Source of the DNA: Periplaneta americana
Lineage: Eukaryota; Arthropoda; Insecta; Blattodea; Blattidae
Direction of reading: 5' to 3'
Assembly: GCF_040183065.1 (NCBI RefSeq)
Contig: NC_091117.1
Coordinates: 101,567,501-101,631,500, forward strand
DNA length: 64,000 nucleotides
In this document: in pieces, positions 47,277-58,745 of the stretch
Position numbering within the stretch: the stretch's first letter is position 1
Layout of the letters: each line of letters starts with the position of its first letter
The notes under the pieces: model-generated
Told to the model about the DNA's origin: nothing
Seen by the model: only the letters and a program-made list of their open reading frames with translations
Database searches by the model: none
Translations under genes and position numbers: made by a program

Positions 47277-48034
47277 CCAGCGAATAGGGATTATAAAGAA
47301 TGGACACTGAGTTAATTTGCCTGTGTTTTGTTTCTCTGTGCGCCAGCGGCTAGTTCTACTTTCAAGCGCTAGAGGTAGTGTAATCGATCATACGCTAAGT
47401 GAATAATTGAGAATAGAATTAAGGCACAGGATCCAAACATCGCCTACCTTATTGCATAATCCAGTAACGCTTTGCTTCAAATAAATTCAAGTTAACAGCT
47501 TTTCCTTATTTCTCAGTGACAAACTAGTTATAATAATAATAATATTTTATATTTCAGATATCATAAATTATATTATAAAATAATATAATACATTATAAAA
47601 TTAAGATCGAATTCGTTTAATATTTGTATATAATATAATATAATATAATATAGGTATATGGTTTTACTTCTCGTAAGAGTTTTGTTTTTCCATTTTCAGC
47701 GCTATCAAATCATTACATATTTTAATTGTTGTTGGGGTCAACGTCTCAACTCTCATTATAAAGGAACTCTAGAGTCTAGACATTACAGTTAATGAAGGAT
47801 TTATTATTTTATGGATCCAATTTATTTTATTTGAGTATATAATGTACCTAGATGTATTAATTGTATGTGTTATATTTCCGCTGTGTCGACTGCTAGCTAG
47901 TGTGATGTCAGCGCCAACTCTAGGGAGAAGGCAGAATCTGACTCTCTAGCTGGCTTGAAGGTCATTGAAATCAATCCAGCTACATCAAAGGTACCGACGC
48001 GAAGTGTCCATTCTTTATAATCCCTATTCGCTGG
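47277..48034. mobile_element. 758-bp element with perfect 32-bp terminal inverted repeats
   Basis: The left end CCAGCGAATAGGGATTATAA AGAATGGACACT (47277-47308) is repeated exactly inverted at 48003-48034. The inside is AT-rich with ATAAT tracts near 47.53-47.65 kb and no coding frame. No target duplication could be read with confidence. Superfamily unassigned. Confidence 0.65.
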
Positions 48035-49679
48035 CCACACTGTCTATAAACAGACACTGTGGGCCCTATTCATAGACATCGCGCTAACCCATGCTACGAG
48101 CGTTCTAAACTAGCCCCGGTTATAGCCAGGTTACTTTTACAGGATTCAGAGACGCCGATTAATCAGTGGGTACGTTAGTCGGCATATTAGCTTTGGAAAC
48201 TGTTACACGATGCTGAAAATGCTACTGCGCATGTGCAGACTGGCAATTGTCATGCTCATACGCAAGCGATTCCGGATCGTTTATGTTTATTTGTGAGGTT
48301 ATTGGCGATATTAAACTACAATAAACTATTTGTTTTTTCTTCTGTGGTAAAAAAAAGCAAGAAATACACATGGCATGTTATAATATTATACGTAATATTT
48401 TTAGGTTAGGCCTAGACGTAACTATTATGAAATATTGGACTTCAAAGAGTGAATTATTCTAATTCAGTATATATTTATTTACTTTAGTTGAAGAAATAAC
48501 TAAAAACAACTGGTGGAGGATGCCCTGCTCCCGAAATTGATGACGTAGGCCTACGAAACGATATGGAATGATAACATATGAGGTATGTGTTTTTGGTTCT
48601 TAGGACATGTTTTTGTAAGTGAGATAGGCTTATTACTTCATGGTAAATGTTTAATGTGGCTCTGGTATGATTATGTCACCTAAGGCTACTCTGAATAGGT
48701 ACTTGGTAGCCTAATTAATATAACGTAAGTAATATATCTTGTAGGAATATAGCTGATAATGCTAGTAAAATGTAGGCCTAATTCACAACAATCGTGAAAA
48801 TGCAAGCTACGCCTATACTCAACTACCATAAATGCAGTTTGGATAATATGGTTTTGTAAATACCCATAGGGGATTGGGCCACAAACATCTGATGTCAACC
48901 CACACAATTATCAATCATGCCTTAACGTAGGCCTAATATCTTGTGTACAAGAATTATCGAAACTGAGACCTTATTTTAAAGGGCAGTAGGAACGCCTAGA
49001 GATTTCTGAGATATCCTTTTCTCTACTACGTCAAAAGAAATAGCATTATTTGAGGTTAGAATTACCTACATAAGCATAATAAATTTGTAGAATCCAAATT
49101 GATGGTCAGCTATAAAATTTCATTATCTTGTGTGTTTGTAGAACGCTAGTAAGTGATTTATAAAATATAATATCAAACTCATATTTATTACAGCACTGAA
49201 AAGACAAAATCTCACACGCCTATGTAATCTGTAGTTGCAGTGGCGTATACTGGTTAAAGGGTTTGGGCTACCGCTGACCCTATTATTACACAAAATATAT
49301 CTAACAATTACTTAAATTTTAATTACTATGGTAAAACTAATAATACAAAATTATTACATTATGTTATATTATAAACTTTTTCTTTTGTAATTTCCTTGGG
49401 CTACCACCGGTACCCCGCAAAATACGCCCCTGTGTAGTTGTGGTGATGTAAACATAGATTACCTCTTATTGTGTTACAATAGAAAGCCCTAAGAATAATG
49501 ACAGGAGTGCATGTTTGGATCAAATGGATAATTTCAAACAATGTGATAAATTTTCAAATTTAGACAATTAAAAAAATTCACAGTTTTGATAAGAAGTAGT
49601 GTCTTTTGTGTGCAGTAGTATGCAAATGATTAACATTTTTTTCGTCTTTCCATAGGACTCTGCTGCAAGATCATCGAGA

Positions 49680-49850
49680 ATGACAGAGTATGAAGAAGAA
49701 GTGTTCCTCCTAAGCATGAAGCCCAAAAATTAAACGTGATGAGAAGTTCTATGAATTGCAGAAAACAAAATTGTTATTAGAAATAAAATATTATTAAAGG
49801 CAAAGTTAAAAATTATCTGGGACAAATGAAAGAACTAGAAATGTAACTTA
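49680..49850 (+). pseudogene. Harbinger partner-protein C-terminal remnant 1
   Basis: Plus-strand reading KRDEKFYELQKTKLLLEIK resembles the terminal charged helix of the intact partner protein (LLLEKHSMEMKILKTNLE). The rest is broken. Confidence 0.45.
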
Positions 49851-50489
49851 GTAGTAGTGGTAATGGTGGTGGTGATGGTAATAGTAGCACTAGTAGTGAA
49901 ATTTTCTTGAGTTCTTGTCTACTTCATTTCCTTGCGAGCTTCCCAGCAGTATATAGGAACTTGAAATTCTTCTGTCCCTATCATTTTCTGGAGTTTGGTG
50001 TAGAGTAGTAAGTATTCCTCGTTCATTATTATACTGTATTTGTGTTGTTGCATGCTACACAGTGTTATGAGTGTAACAAGTTTATTTGATGGAGATATGC
50101 TGCTGGACAGTTGTGGCCAGTTTCTAAGCTGAATGGGGCAACTGCATCAGATTGAGGACTATTAGTATTACTGTATATTGGGCTCTAGTAGTGTTTTCAA
50201 CTTTTTATTTTCACATTGTTGTTTAGTGAATTCTATACATATGTGTGTGTTCCTTTTTCTTATTTTAATGTCGGTTAAGAGTTTTGCTGATTTATAAGAC
50301 AGGTTACTTATTTATTTATTTTTTTTGTTTTTGCTGGATTCATCAAACCTGTAGTTCCTCAGTTGGAACATATTCCCTGATGGAGGTTTAAGTACCTACC
50401 TAAAGCAATTTAGTTACACTTATGTCTATAACTATGCAATTAAGGTATTATTAGTAGAGAAATTTAATTCAGAGTCTTTAATTTAGGCT

Positions 50490-50590
50490 TGGAAGTCTCT
50501 AATGAATCGATCCATGAATTGAAAAAAGCAAAGTTATTATTAGAAATGGAAATATTAAGAAAACACAATTAGAAAGAAAAGAATAGGGGG
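50490..50590 (+). pseudogene. Harbinger partner-protein C-terminal remnant 2
   Basis: The reading IHELKKAKLLLEMEILRKHN parallels remnant 1 at 49.7 kb. A LINE tail has inserted just downstream. Confidence 0.45.
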
Positions 50591-50616
50591 AGGGCCTAAT
50601 GAAAAGCTGGAAATGT

Positions 50617-50769
50617 TGTTGTTTTCTAATGCCAGGCATTTGACAATAAAGTCATTTGACCTCTTGCACTCCAATATTTTTCAAAGATATTGTCATGGTC
50701 AGCCACTGAGGCACAGATTTGAGGTGTTCCGAATCTGTATCTTGGTTTGAGTTGCACAATGGACAAACA
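50617..50769 (-). mobile_element. 3'-end-only copy of the RNase H-bearing LINE, inverted
   Basis: On the minus strand the 153 bp run from the zinc-knuckle coding part to tggcattagaaaacaacaac, the tail of the LINE at 9.2 kb. CTGGAAATGT flanks both sides (50607-50616, 50770-50779). Confidence 0.88.
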
Positions 50770-50779
50770 CTGGAAATGT

Positions 50780-52030
50780 AGTACTTTAGTGTAATGTTCT
50801 CTCTTTTATACATTGCTGAAACTCATGTTTACAATATCATGCTCTTTCAACTACATTCCTTAATAAATAATATTTTGTGTTAGAAGAAAATACTTATATT
50901 TCACCACTTCTTTAAATGAATTTATTTTTTATCAGACAGTCTATCAAAGGTAGAGATGTGATTTTGCATCATATTGTAGGTATGACATGCATAAATACAC
51001 AACAAATTTCATCACAAAATGTTGGATAGTTTTTTAGTTATGAGGGAAATGCTTCATCACTGCACAGTGAACTGTCAACATTTTGAATTTAGAAAAAAAT
51101 ATATATATAAATATTTTTTCCAATCGTAAAAATATTTTTTTCATATAGTAGAAGGACAGTGTTTTACACGTACTAATTTTCATAATTGTACAAGATACAG
51201 TAATGGTGGAAAAAATGTTGAATATTTGCAAAATTTTACTGCTGTAAGCTGTACCTAACCCCTTCAGTTAAATTGAATATGTAGCTTGTATGTTAGAGTA
51301 AATATCTGGTCGCAGGATTCTTTCCAATGCAGGGCTAAATCTGCAATGCTTCACTCATTTCTTGTGATCATTTTACTGGTGACTCGTCTGTATTTTTGCA
51401 TGAAACTCATTCAGAAGTTACTAATTTGCATCACTTACAACCTGAAATGAATATGGAACTTAGGGATGAGGAGAAAAATAAAGGTCTATATTTATTTTCT
51501 TAATACTCTCACTCTATGTTAAACGATTTTGTTTTTCTTTTTTTTGTAATGGCGTTTGCTTACTCTTGTATTATGTTGATATCCTTTGTTTGGCTTTTCC
51601 CCATTTGTCCTTAGAATGTACAATAGTTTGTAACTTAGAAATAAGTGAATATGCAAAATATGAATAAAATTATTGTATGAAGCGAAGTTTAAACCTACAT
51701 ACGAGTTTTAATTTAATTTACAGAACCCCTGAGTTCCCATTATACTACCCCTTTCTTTGATATTATAGACTTATTAATTTGTCCTACAGAATAATATCTG
51801 TAATATTGACAATTAATATGTCTATAATATTCTCATAGCTGCAGTGCATATGTCTGTACAGATTACTGTGCACTTAACTGCGGATTCCCGGCCAAACAAG
51901 TCAGTCAGCTGAGTGCGCTCCTAGTATAATGACAGTTGACATTGGACATATACGTCAACATATATACCTAACATGGAGTCAGGCCAAAAAGAGAAACATT
52001 GAAGGAAGAGGGTTCCATCTGGTGCTGTGG
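50780..52030. other. Intergenic within the Harbinger region, nothing firm
   Basis: AT-rich. The word ttgcatcacttacaacctga (51430) recurs in altered form at 54.26 kb, suggesting shared old repeat sequence. Confidence 0.35.
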
Positions 52031-52035
52031 ATTGA

Positions 52036-52110
52036 ACTCGGCATAGCTCAGTAGTCAGAGTGCTTGGTATGTAGAATCAAGGACCCGGGTTCGATTCCTT
52101 GTGCCGGAGC
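52036..52110 (+). mobile_element. tRNA-like SINE head, family 5
   Basis: ctcggcatagctcagtagtc (box A) and cccgggttcgattccttgtg (box B) with near-complementary ends ctcggca/tgccggag. The anticodon arm is oversized, and the continuation gagcaaatttttctcctcaa is SINE-like, so I read it as a SINE head and not a tRNA gene. The body length is uncertain. Confidence 0.65.
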
Positions 52111-52210
52111 AAATTTTTCTCCTCAAATATTAATCTTTCTTTGATGTTTATTTGTGAAAGTTCTCCAAGACATAAGAATGTGCTATCTATGGTGCCAGTA
52201 CCTAAAATCA
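52100..52210 (-). pseudogene. Harbinger nuclease remnant around the first catalytic Asp
   Basis: The minus strand has a splice acceptor TTTTAG and then GTGTIDSTF and LGELSQINI, matching VIGAIDGTHIPI ... GGELSQIYINRKG at 56.1 kb at the same intron boundary. Only this scrap survives. Confidence 0.6.
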
Positions 52211-53004
52211 AATATTTTTATATTGAACTTATTGTACGTAATGGAAAGGTATATTATCATAAAATCCTATTAAAAAATAATCGCATTCTGCCATCTGTTT
52301 CAGTGACGTGTGGGCATTAGCACTGGATGCACTATTTCTACTTGGAGTAATTTATGTGAGAGTTTTTTTTATTGGACAGTAACTCTATAATTAAATCAGT
52401 CATTTCTAAAAGGACTTTATCCAATCTTTTTGCTAAAATCAATTTAGAACGCTATCATATTCTCACTTGAATACGCCTTTTTGATGATGGGCATTATTCC
52501 ATGTATTTTATTCAGATCCATGCAGGCTTCACAATATTCACAGCACTTCTCAGAGGGCCCTAATCCTGTAGTAAGGCGATTTTTATGCAGATGAGATTTT
52601 GACATAAAGCCCTTTCAGAAATTACTGATTCAAATATAAGTTTATTAGCAACATTCCACGTTATACATACTTCAACTTTTTGTTTTACTTCGAATTGACG
52701 AAGATGTTAATATATGGACTATAATGGTTTTCAGTGACTTCTATAAATAAGGAAGCATAGAAAGTAATTTGTCACACGGTACAGTATGTATATTAACCTT
52801 CTGTATACCAACCTCTAAATGAAGGCCTACACCAATCTGGTTACATGTATACCCCAGAATATGCTTGCAAATGAGTACAGGTTTACAAAATGCCCTATGA
52901 AAAATTGGTACTATTTCTCTTTTATCGAGGAAACGTTTATATTATAAAGAAATTATCATTAACAGTTCTCTTTTTTCTTTCTAAATAATTTCTTTACAAT
53001 TTAT

Positions 53005-53110
53005 GCACACCTTTACTGTGTAGTGTCTGAATGGTCATTGCACTCACATGGCATTCTGTACTACACTTCCCATCCCTATTTCTCGGACATATCTTGCATC
53101 TCCCAACTTG
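53005..53110 (-). pseudogene. piggyBac-like C-terminal Cys-rich scrap
   Basis: The minus-strand frame GRCKICPRNRDGKCSTECHV has the C..C.......C...C spacing of the Cys-rich tail of piggyBac transposases, followed by a His-containing segment. No catalytic domain or TTAA-bordered ends were found nearby, so the family call is tentative. Confidence 0.4.
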
Positions 53111-53654
53111 TGCAGATGGCTAAGGCTGAAGAGAATTCTCTTTGTAAATTATAATTCTCTGGAGTCCATTTTTTTAACATTTCAAAAATGAACTGCACAA
53201 ACTAAGCTGGGGATACTCGCTCAGTAATACAAACAGGTACTGGACTGCTGCAATAATAATAATAATAATAATAATAATTAGAATATTAAAAATTGAGGTG
53301 CATATTGCAGGAATAGCAACCCAAGAAACGAATGTATAAGTGATTCATAAGAAATAAAATTGACATGAAATATAAAGTAAGTGCAGTGATTTGTGCAGTC
53401 AGTTCATATAACTTAGATTATCTTATATTTTCTTAGATGTTAGAATGAAATAATTTCCAACAAAATGATAATCTTTCAAACTTGTACACAGTTACATTAC
53501 GTGGTATACAAAAGTTTAACATTCTCCCTTACTTTTCATTGGATTCTGTCCATGATCATTTAGAATAATAACACAGTACTTCATTTTTTTAAATTTAATT
53601 TATTGTGTTCCATAAAAGCTTTAAGATGTGGAACAAGTCAATAGTTACACAAAT

Positions 53655-53800
53655 TCTTGGCAAGATGAGGTGAGGCCGAGGATTCGTCACATATTACGTA
53701 ACATTTGCCTTAATGTTGGGGAAAACCTCTGAAAAATCCATTCAGGTAATCAGTCCAAGCAGGAATCTAACCCAAGCCCGAGAGCAGCTGCAAACAAGTA
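53655..53800 (-). mobile_element. tRNA-derived SINE, family 6, 5'-truncated
   Basis: On the minus strand: gggcttgggttagattcctg (decayed box B), cttggactgattacctgaat, tcagaggttttccccaacat, cgaatcctcggcctcacctc, ending near 53655. Directly right of it lies a tandem-repeat tract. Confidence 0.7.
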
Positions 53801-53829
53801 TAAAAACAATTAAAATGGTATAAAAAAGT

Positions 53830-54115
53830 ATAAAAAGATAGCAAGCAGATCAATTAAATTTTCATGTATAGGCAATTGAATTAAGACAATACCTAGCAAG
53901 CAGATTAATTCAATTTAAAGGCATAAACAATTAGTTGAACTACACAATAATTTAGGTATATAGCAAGCAGATTAATTCAATTTAAAAGTTTAGACATTTT
54001 ATCAAACAAATTTAATGAATTATAGCATATAGAATTCATCAGTTAAGCTTATACAAAAATACATAATACATTGCAAGTAGAGTAATTCACTTTACAAGCA
54101 TTAACAAATTTTGTG
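53830..54115. repeat. Degenerate tandem repeat beside a SINE (copy 2)
   Basis: The word gcaagcagattaattcaatt occurs at 53841 (variant), 53896, 53963 and 54073 (variant), with ggcataaacaattag and gaattcatcagttaagctta between. Shares its unit with 34.50-34.81 kb. Confidence 0.7.
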
Positions 54116-54782
54116 TACACCATAACCACTATCCCCAACAAAATGAAGCGTCCAACTTCATGCTGTTCAAATCGCTTCTTAATTCTAATCTCATTGAAAA
54201 TGCGAGAGTCATGGGACTTCCTTTTCAACGTGCCACTATATCCAGAATTTGGAAACTTGCATCACTTATAACATGAAATGAATAAGGTAATATATGTGTT
54301 AACTAGCAATTTCATAAAGGACATTTCTATAAAAAATTAAAACTGGTAAAATAAACTGTCATGTGGGTACACAAATGAAAGTTACGAATGTGATTTCTTA
54401 CTCATATAAGTGAAATGTATCCCTTTTTTGTGCAATTTGGTAAAAAATTTGAAGTTTTTTAAGTAAGCAATAGTTTTCATTCTTTGAGTTTTTTTCATTC
54501 TGATATTTAGAGCTGCTAACAGCCTACAGCAGTTGTGTAAGCATGCCACTCTGAAGTTAAGACATCACAATATAAATTGCAACACTTTTATATAATGTGT
54601 GTCTCACCCGTAACGCAAAAATTAACATTCCAGTAATTAATTTAAATTCTACGCCTATACTTTGGATTTTCTTTATGCTTTGCAAACGTAACCTAAAACA
54701 TGTAGCTAGTTAACCTATAAACTTGAAACATATTTCTATGAATCCATTCATTATGATCCCATAATATTTTTCATAGTTTCAT

Positions 54783-54930
54783 CTTCAGCATCACTAAACC
54801 GAGAAAGGGTGAGGAAATTTCGAGAGAAATTAAAAGCAGATCCTGAGTCTTATCCTGCATATGTTACCTAAAAGAGAGAATGTGATAAGCAAAGAAAAAA
54901 TGTTACATTCAAGTATGCAAGCAGTACCAT
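54783..54930 (+). pseudogene. Scrap of an RERVRKFREKLKADPE-motif protein
   Basis: After a possible splice acceptor (catcttcag) the plus strand reads RERVRKFREKLKADPESYPA and, after a stop, KRECDKQRKN. Arginine/lysine-rich helices with a DPE.Y..Y core occur in many arthropod repeat-associated proteins (family knowledge, function unknown). Broken. Confidence 0.4.
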
Positions 54931-55318
54931 ATAGTGTTAAAAAAGAAGAGACTGTCTAAAATGGAGTGTAAAAGGAAATACAACAACAAAATGAAACAAA
55001 AAATTCTTAAAACACCTGAAAGAAATGAAAACATACCATCTCTAGAGAAATGAAACTTATAGTTGAAATAGGTCATTTGGCAAGGATGTAAGTAAAAACC
55101 ACTGACTCCATCACAAAGAAGAGCTGTTATAAGAACAGTAACATAAAATGAATTATCAGGTTTCACAAAATATTTGTCTTTTCATAAGTAAGGCCTTCAG
55201 TAACATATGAAGCGATAGAAAAGGCGCTGTTTTTTTTTTATCAAAGAGATGATATTAGTTAAATTTATCTTAGGTTTGCTCATCTATGTATTATGTTGAT
55301 GTATTGCTTGACCTTCTC

Positions 55319-55667
55319 GTAATTCTCCAGAAAAGCTCCATTGAAGGAGGAACAATAGATCTTTGCTTCACTGACTTCCGTGACATATATAGTAGGCCAA
55401 ATAAACATGTGGTTTTAGTCAGCAGCCACAAATACTTTCAACATAAAAATCGTTTAATAGTTACTTGGGTACTGTTATTATATACTGTAATGCACTCTTG
55501 TAGCTCCCGCACTCCCACTTATTACCAGTATAACACCATTTCTCAAATAATTCTCCCTGGACTTCTCGCATGTTATATTAGTAATTAGTTAGAAGGAGGG
55601 GGGGGCAACAACATTGAGGCGATTTTTTTATTGTGTCTTCTTCAGTGTAGCTTTTCTGGAGAATTAC
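55319..55667. mobile_element. MITE with GTAATTCTCCAGAAAAGCT ends, copy 2
   Basis: The left GTAATTCTCCAGAAAAGCT and right AGCTTTTCTGGAGAATTAC are perfect 19-bp inverted repeats. Internal words such as acatgtggttttagt and cagccacaaatactttca match the copy at 36970-37292. Confidence 0.85.
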
Positions 55668-55989
55668 AAATTACAAATCTTTTTCTTGTACCATTTAACT
55701 GAAATAATGTAATATAATGCATTACTATATAAAATGTAAATAAAGTTATTAAAAGCTAAACTAGCACTGAGGTGGTTCTCTTCGTACTCTGCTTATACAC
55801 CTTGCATATACGAATCTGTGATAGATTAGGTTATATTATTTTTGGCTTTTATAATGCCTTGCATATATATGACCAACTGCATCGCTACAAAAATATCTCA
55901 CAAATTCAACGATTTTCAGTATCGAAATCATCGGAACTACCTCAGCGCTAGTTTCACCAAAATTTCAGCCTAGGTCTACATAACCTCTT

Positions 55990-56502
55990 ACGGGTTGTAA
56001 TTTCATTTACAGAACGTACCTGAACGTTTAATAGAGAATACCATCCCTTTCGGTTGATATATATTTGTGACAGTTCTCCTCCTACATTTGTTATGGGTAT
56101 GTGCGTGCCATCTATGGCGCCAATAACCTAAAAATGATGAAATATCACAATAGGCCTACTGTACCAATATGGTACCGGTACAGTACAAATTTCTCTATGG
56201 AAAGCATTCACATACAATATTCAAATCATTAAATATAATTACCTGAGGAAATCTTGCGATGTCGTCAAACTTTCTCGCAGTGTTATTCGTTTTTCTTCCC
56301 TAGGAAAACGTACGTGACGATGCGCAAGTCCAGCGATTGCTACTGACACATTCGTTATTATACGGCTTACAGAAGCCTGACTAATGTTGTGTACTTCATA
56401 TTTTCTAAATATGTCCAATCTCGGTAGGTACGTCTTCCTCCTACGTCTCACATCACGAATTCGACGTACATAACCCACATTCACTGCATCATAATCAGCC
56501 AT
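55990..56502 (-). pseudogene. Harbinger (HARBI1-like) nuclease remnant, two exons
   Basis: Exon 1 (56502-56242) starts MADYDAVNVGYVRRIRDVRR, jumps after RKYEVH to NISQASVSRIITNVSVAIAG (the helix-turn-helix), lacking about 55 codons present in the intact 38.9-kb protein, and shifts frame before its donor CAG|GTAATT. Exon 2 (from 56127, acceptor TTTTTAG) reads VIGAIDGTHIPITNVGGEL and YINRKGWYS with the first catalytic Asp. The remaining catalytic part is absent. Broken. Confidence 0.75.
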
Positions 56503-56579
56503 CTTGCTAAGCTAGTCGGCCTCTAAACTACCCTACCGGCGGGGGCTAAAATTTAGCCAGCTAAACCCCTCTTAGTACA

Positions 56580-57239
56580 CGTATTATCGCTAACATTGGT
56601 TTATAAATACGAAAAACGTTAGTTCGCTGATCATCCACCGGAAGTAGCTATTTAACCCACCTAGTCCAAGGCCGCTGCGGAACGGTCCGGCCGAGCTACG
56701 AACGCACTGTACAATTTGGTACGTTCTATGGTACTTCTGTGCGTGCTTGTTTAAGAGAATACGAACTAACACTGCAAATCTTTTAAGAAAGTCTTGCCTG
56801 CAGCATGTATGATAATGCTTTAAAGAAGGCTGCATTCATATTGCATTTTAATAAAGGTTTTGTTGATAATTAGCTGAAAAAAAAGGGGGGGGGAGATTTG
56901 TCTAATTTTTCGTCGACTGAATCTGATTGGTTCTAGAACCACGTGATTATTTCGTACCACGACGCACTTCTGGTCGCCCGCGTTCCTACTTGGCGGCTAT
57001 ACTTGGGAAGGTCTATGTTGGCAGAGCTACCTGATGCCTTGGGAAGGGTCAGGGAGGGTGAGTTGAACTAATCCTGGGACACAGACACTTGTATAACAGT
57101 ATTTCCTCTTTCTTTCCTCCCTCTCCCTCACCAAACCAGTCCATCTGGAGACGTTGTCAGTGGTGGATGTTATTACAACTGTGTGTTAACATTTTTCAGT
57201 GTAGTTTGAGAAGGTGCCTATAATCATTTTATAATTAAA
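56580..57239. promoter_or_regulatory. Upstream region of the IS630-type gene
   Basis: Contains attggttctagaaccacgtg (CCAAT-like plus E-box CACGTG near 56940) and a CT-rich tract near 57110. These are suggestive only; no transcription start can be fixed. Confidence 0.25.
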
Positions 57240-58745
57240 ATGTTAGAAGTATTGTGCTTTATATTAGGCCTACTTGTCCTAGTGTTTGTGATTCTTGGTG
57301 TAGGAACAAGAGGAAAGCCACTGCAGTCTGACGCCAGGGAAATAGTGTGCAATGTACATAAGTTTTTCGTAGAGGAGTACGATGCCTTGAAAGTCGGAAA
57401 TCCTACAATAAGCGTAGTCGAAATAGCAAAGCGAACTGCTGTTGCGTGTGGAGTATCTGAACGCACTGTTTACCGTATCCTAAATGAAAAGAGAGAAGCA
57501 GATGAATCAGGAAGAAGAGTTTCAACTCCGGGCAAAAAGCGGCCGCAAAGAACGCCCACGAAAACCAATATAGACTCATTCACTGCTGCCGCCATCAAGA
57601 GGCAGATTTATTCTTTGTATAAGGCTGATTTCATTCCGAGTGTGGAAGATATTCGTGATGCTCTCGATAAGTCTGGCTTATTTTCTGGCAGTAAATGGTC
57701 GGTCCGGGAATTATTAAAAAAACTTAATTTCCGTTACGCTAAGAATAACTTCGGACGGAAGCTTCTGCTAGAGAAACCCGACATAATTGCTAAGCGATTC
57801 CATTTCTTAAGGAGGATGCGCGACTTAAGAATAACCGGCCGCCCTATCGTTTACCTAGACGAAACATGGATAAACATCAATCACACGAAGAGCAAAATTT
57901 GGATTTGTGAAGATGGTGACATCCCTCTGAACGTGCCCCTAGGAAAAGGAGGACGATTTATTATTGTGCATGCTGGATCTTCTTCTGGATTTATACCAGG
58001 AGCCTATCACAGTTTTAAGTCCAAATCTACCAACGATCCTCATGAGGAAATGAACGCCGTTAATTTCAAATATTGGTTCGAAAACAAACTCCTTCCGAAC
58101 ATTCCACAAAACAGCATTATAGTAATGGATAACGCCTCTTACCATTCTGTACAGTTAAATAAAGCTCCCACTTCTGCATCTTCTAAATCAGACATGCAGT
58201 CTTGGTTACGTCAGAACAACATAGAGTACGACCCAAAGGCGACAAAAATCGTACTGTACGACATAATAAAATTGAAAAAGGAAAAAATGGTAAGGTACGA
58301 ACTGGATACATTAGCTCAAAGTGAACCATACCGGCATACCGTAGTACGACTGCCACCATACCACTGCAATTTTAGTGCCATTGAGTTCATCTGGGCTCAA
58401 GTGAAAAATGATGTCGCTAAACACAATGTATCTTTCAAATCCAGTGAAGTTATAAAATTATTTGAAGAAGCGTTGTCCAAGGTTACGCCAGAGAATTGGA
58501 AAAATGCGTGTGAACATATTAAAAAGGAAGAGGATTTTTATTGGGAAAGGGATGGAATGATTGACAAGGCGGTGGATCGTTTCGTAATAAGTTTGGACTC
58601 TGATAGTGACGACGATGACGGTGACGACAACATGGAAGTAGAAGTAGAAGAATCCGCCACTGCACATACAAACAGTTTCATGGAGGGTGTCTGTCTCTTG
58701 CCACCATCCCCCCCGCAGAGTTCCGGTCAGCCACTGAGTGAGTGA
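57240..58745 (+). CDS. IS630/Tc1-type DDE transposase with long D-to-E spacing, 501 aa, uninterrupted
   Basis: The predicted role is cutting and joining TA-flanked transposon ends in the nucleus, or a domesticated derivative. Order: helix-turn-helix (EIAKRTAVACGVSERTVYRI, 61-80), basic linker (TPGKKRPQRTPTKTN), second DNA-binding region (KADFIPSVEDIRDALDKSG), then the DDE core: IVYLDETWIN (D207), IIVMDNASYHS (D297), FSAIEFIWAQVK (E382), and an acidic tail (SDSDDDDGDDNMEVEVEE). The gap between D297 and E382 is 84 residues, far above the 34-41 usual in Tc1/mariner and near the reported DD82E (Sailor-type) group. Residues 1-21 are hydrophobic and end at a splice-acceptor-like ttggtgtag, so the native start may be in an upstream exon. 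No terminal repeats were found. An intron-bearing relative lies at 35.4-37.9 kb. Confidence 0.88.
   Translation: MLEVLCFILGLLVLVFVILGVGTRGKPLQSDAREIVCNVHKFFVEEYDALKVGNPTISVVEIAKRTAVACGVSERTVYRILNEKREADESGRRVSTPGKKRPQRTPTKTNIDSFTAAAIKRQIYSLYKADFIPSVEDIRDALDKSGLFSGSKWSVRELLKKLNFRYAKNNFGRKLLLEKPDIIAKRFHFLRRMRDLRITGRPIVYLDETWININHTKSKIWICEDGDIPLNVPLGKGGRFIIVHAGSSSGFIPGAYHSFKSKSTNDPHEEMNAVNFKYWFENKLLPNIPQNSIIVMDNASYHSVQLNKAPTSASSKSDMQSWLRQNNIEYDPKATKIVLYDIIKLKKEKMVRYELDTLAQSEPYRHTVVRLPPYHCNFSAIEFIWAQVKNDVAKHNVSFKSSEVIKLFEEALSKVTPENWKNACEHIKKEEDFYWERDGMIDKAVDRFVISLDSDSDDDDGDDNMEVEVEESATAHTNSFMEGVCLLPPSPPQSSGQPLSE

Larger units (their letters stand above)
48060..56575. mobile_element. Region of decayed PIF/Harbinger elements, at least two copies
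   Basis: The left start gggccctattcatagacatc looks like a transposon end. Partner-protein remnants on the plus strand (49.68-49.85 and 50.49-50.59 kb) and nuclease remnants on the minus strand (52.10-52.21 and 56.00-56.50 kb) keep the convergent order of the intact element at 38.6 kb, mirrored. Two copies of each part indicate at least two elements. LINE, SINE, MITE and a piggyBac-like scrap lie between. The boundaries are approximate. Confidence 0.5.

Noticed and set aside
52036-52110. Apparent tRNA gene with good box A and box B
   Set aside because: Oversized anticodon loop, a bulged acceptor end and SINE-like continuation; not a supportable tRNA gene.
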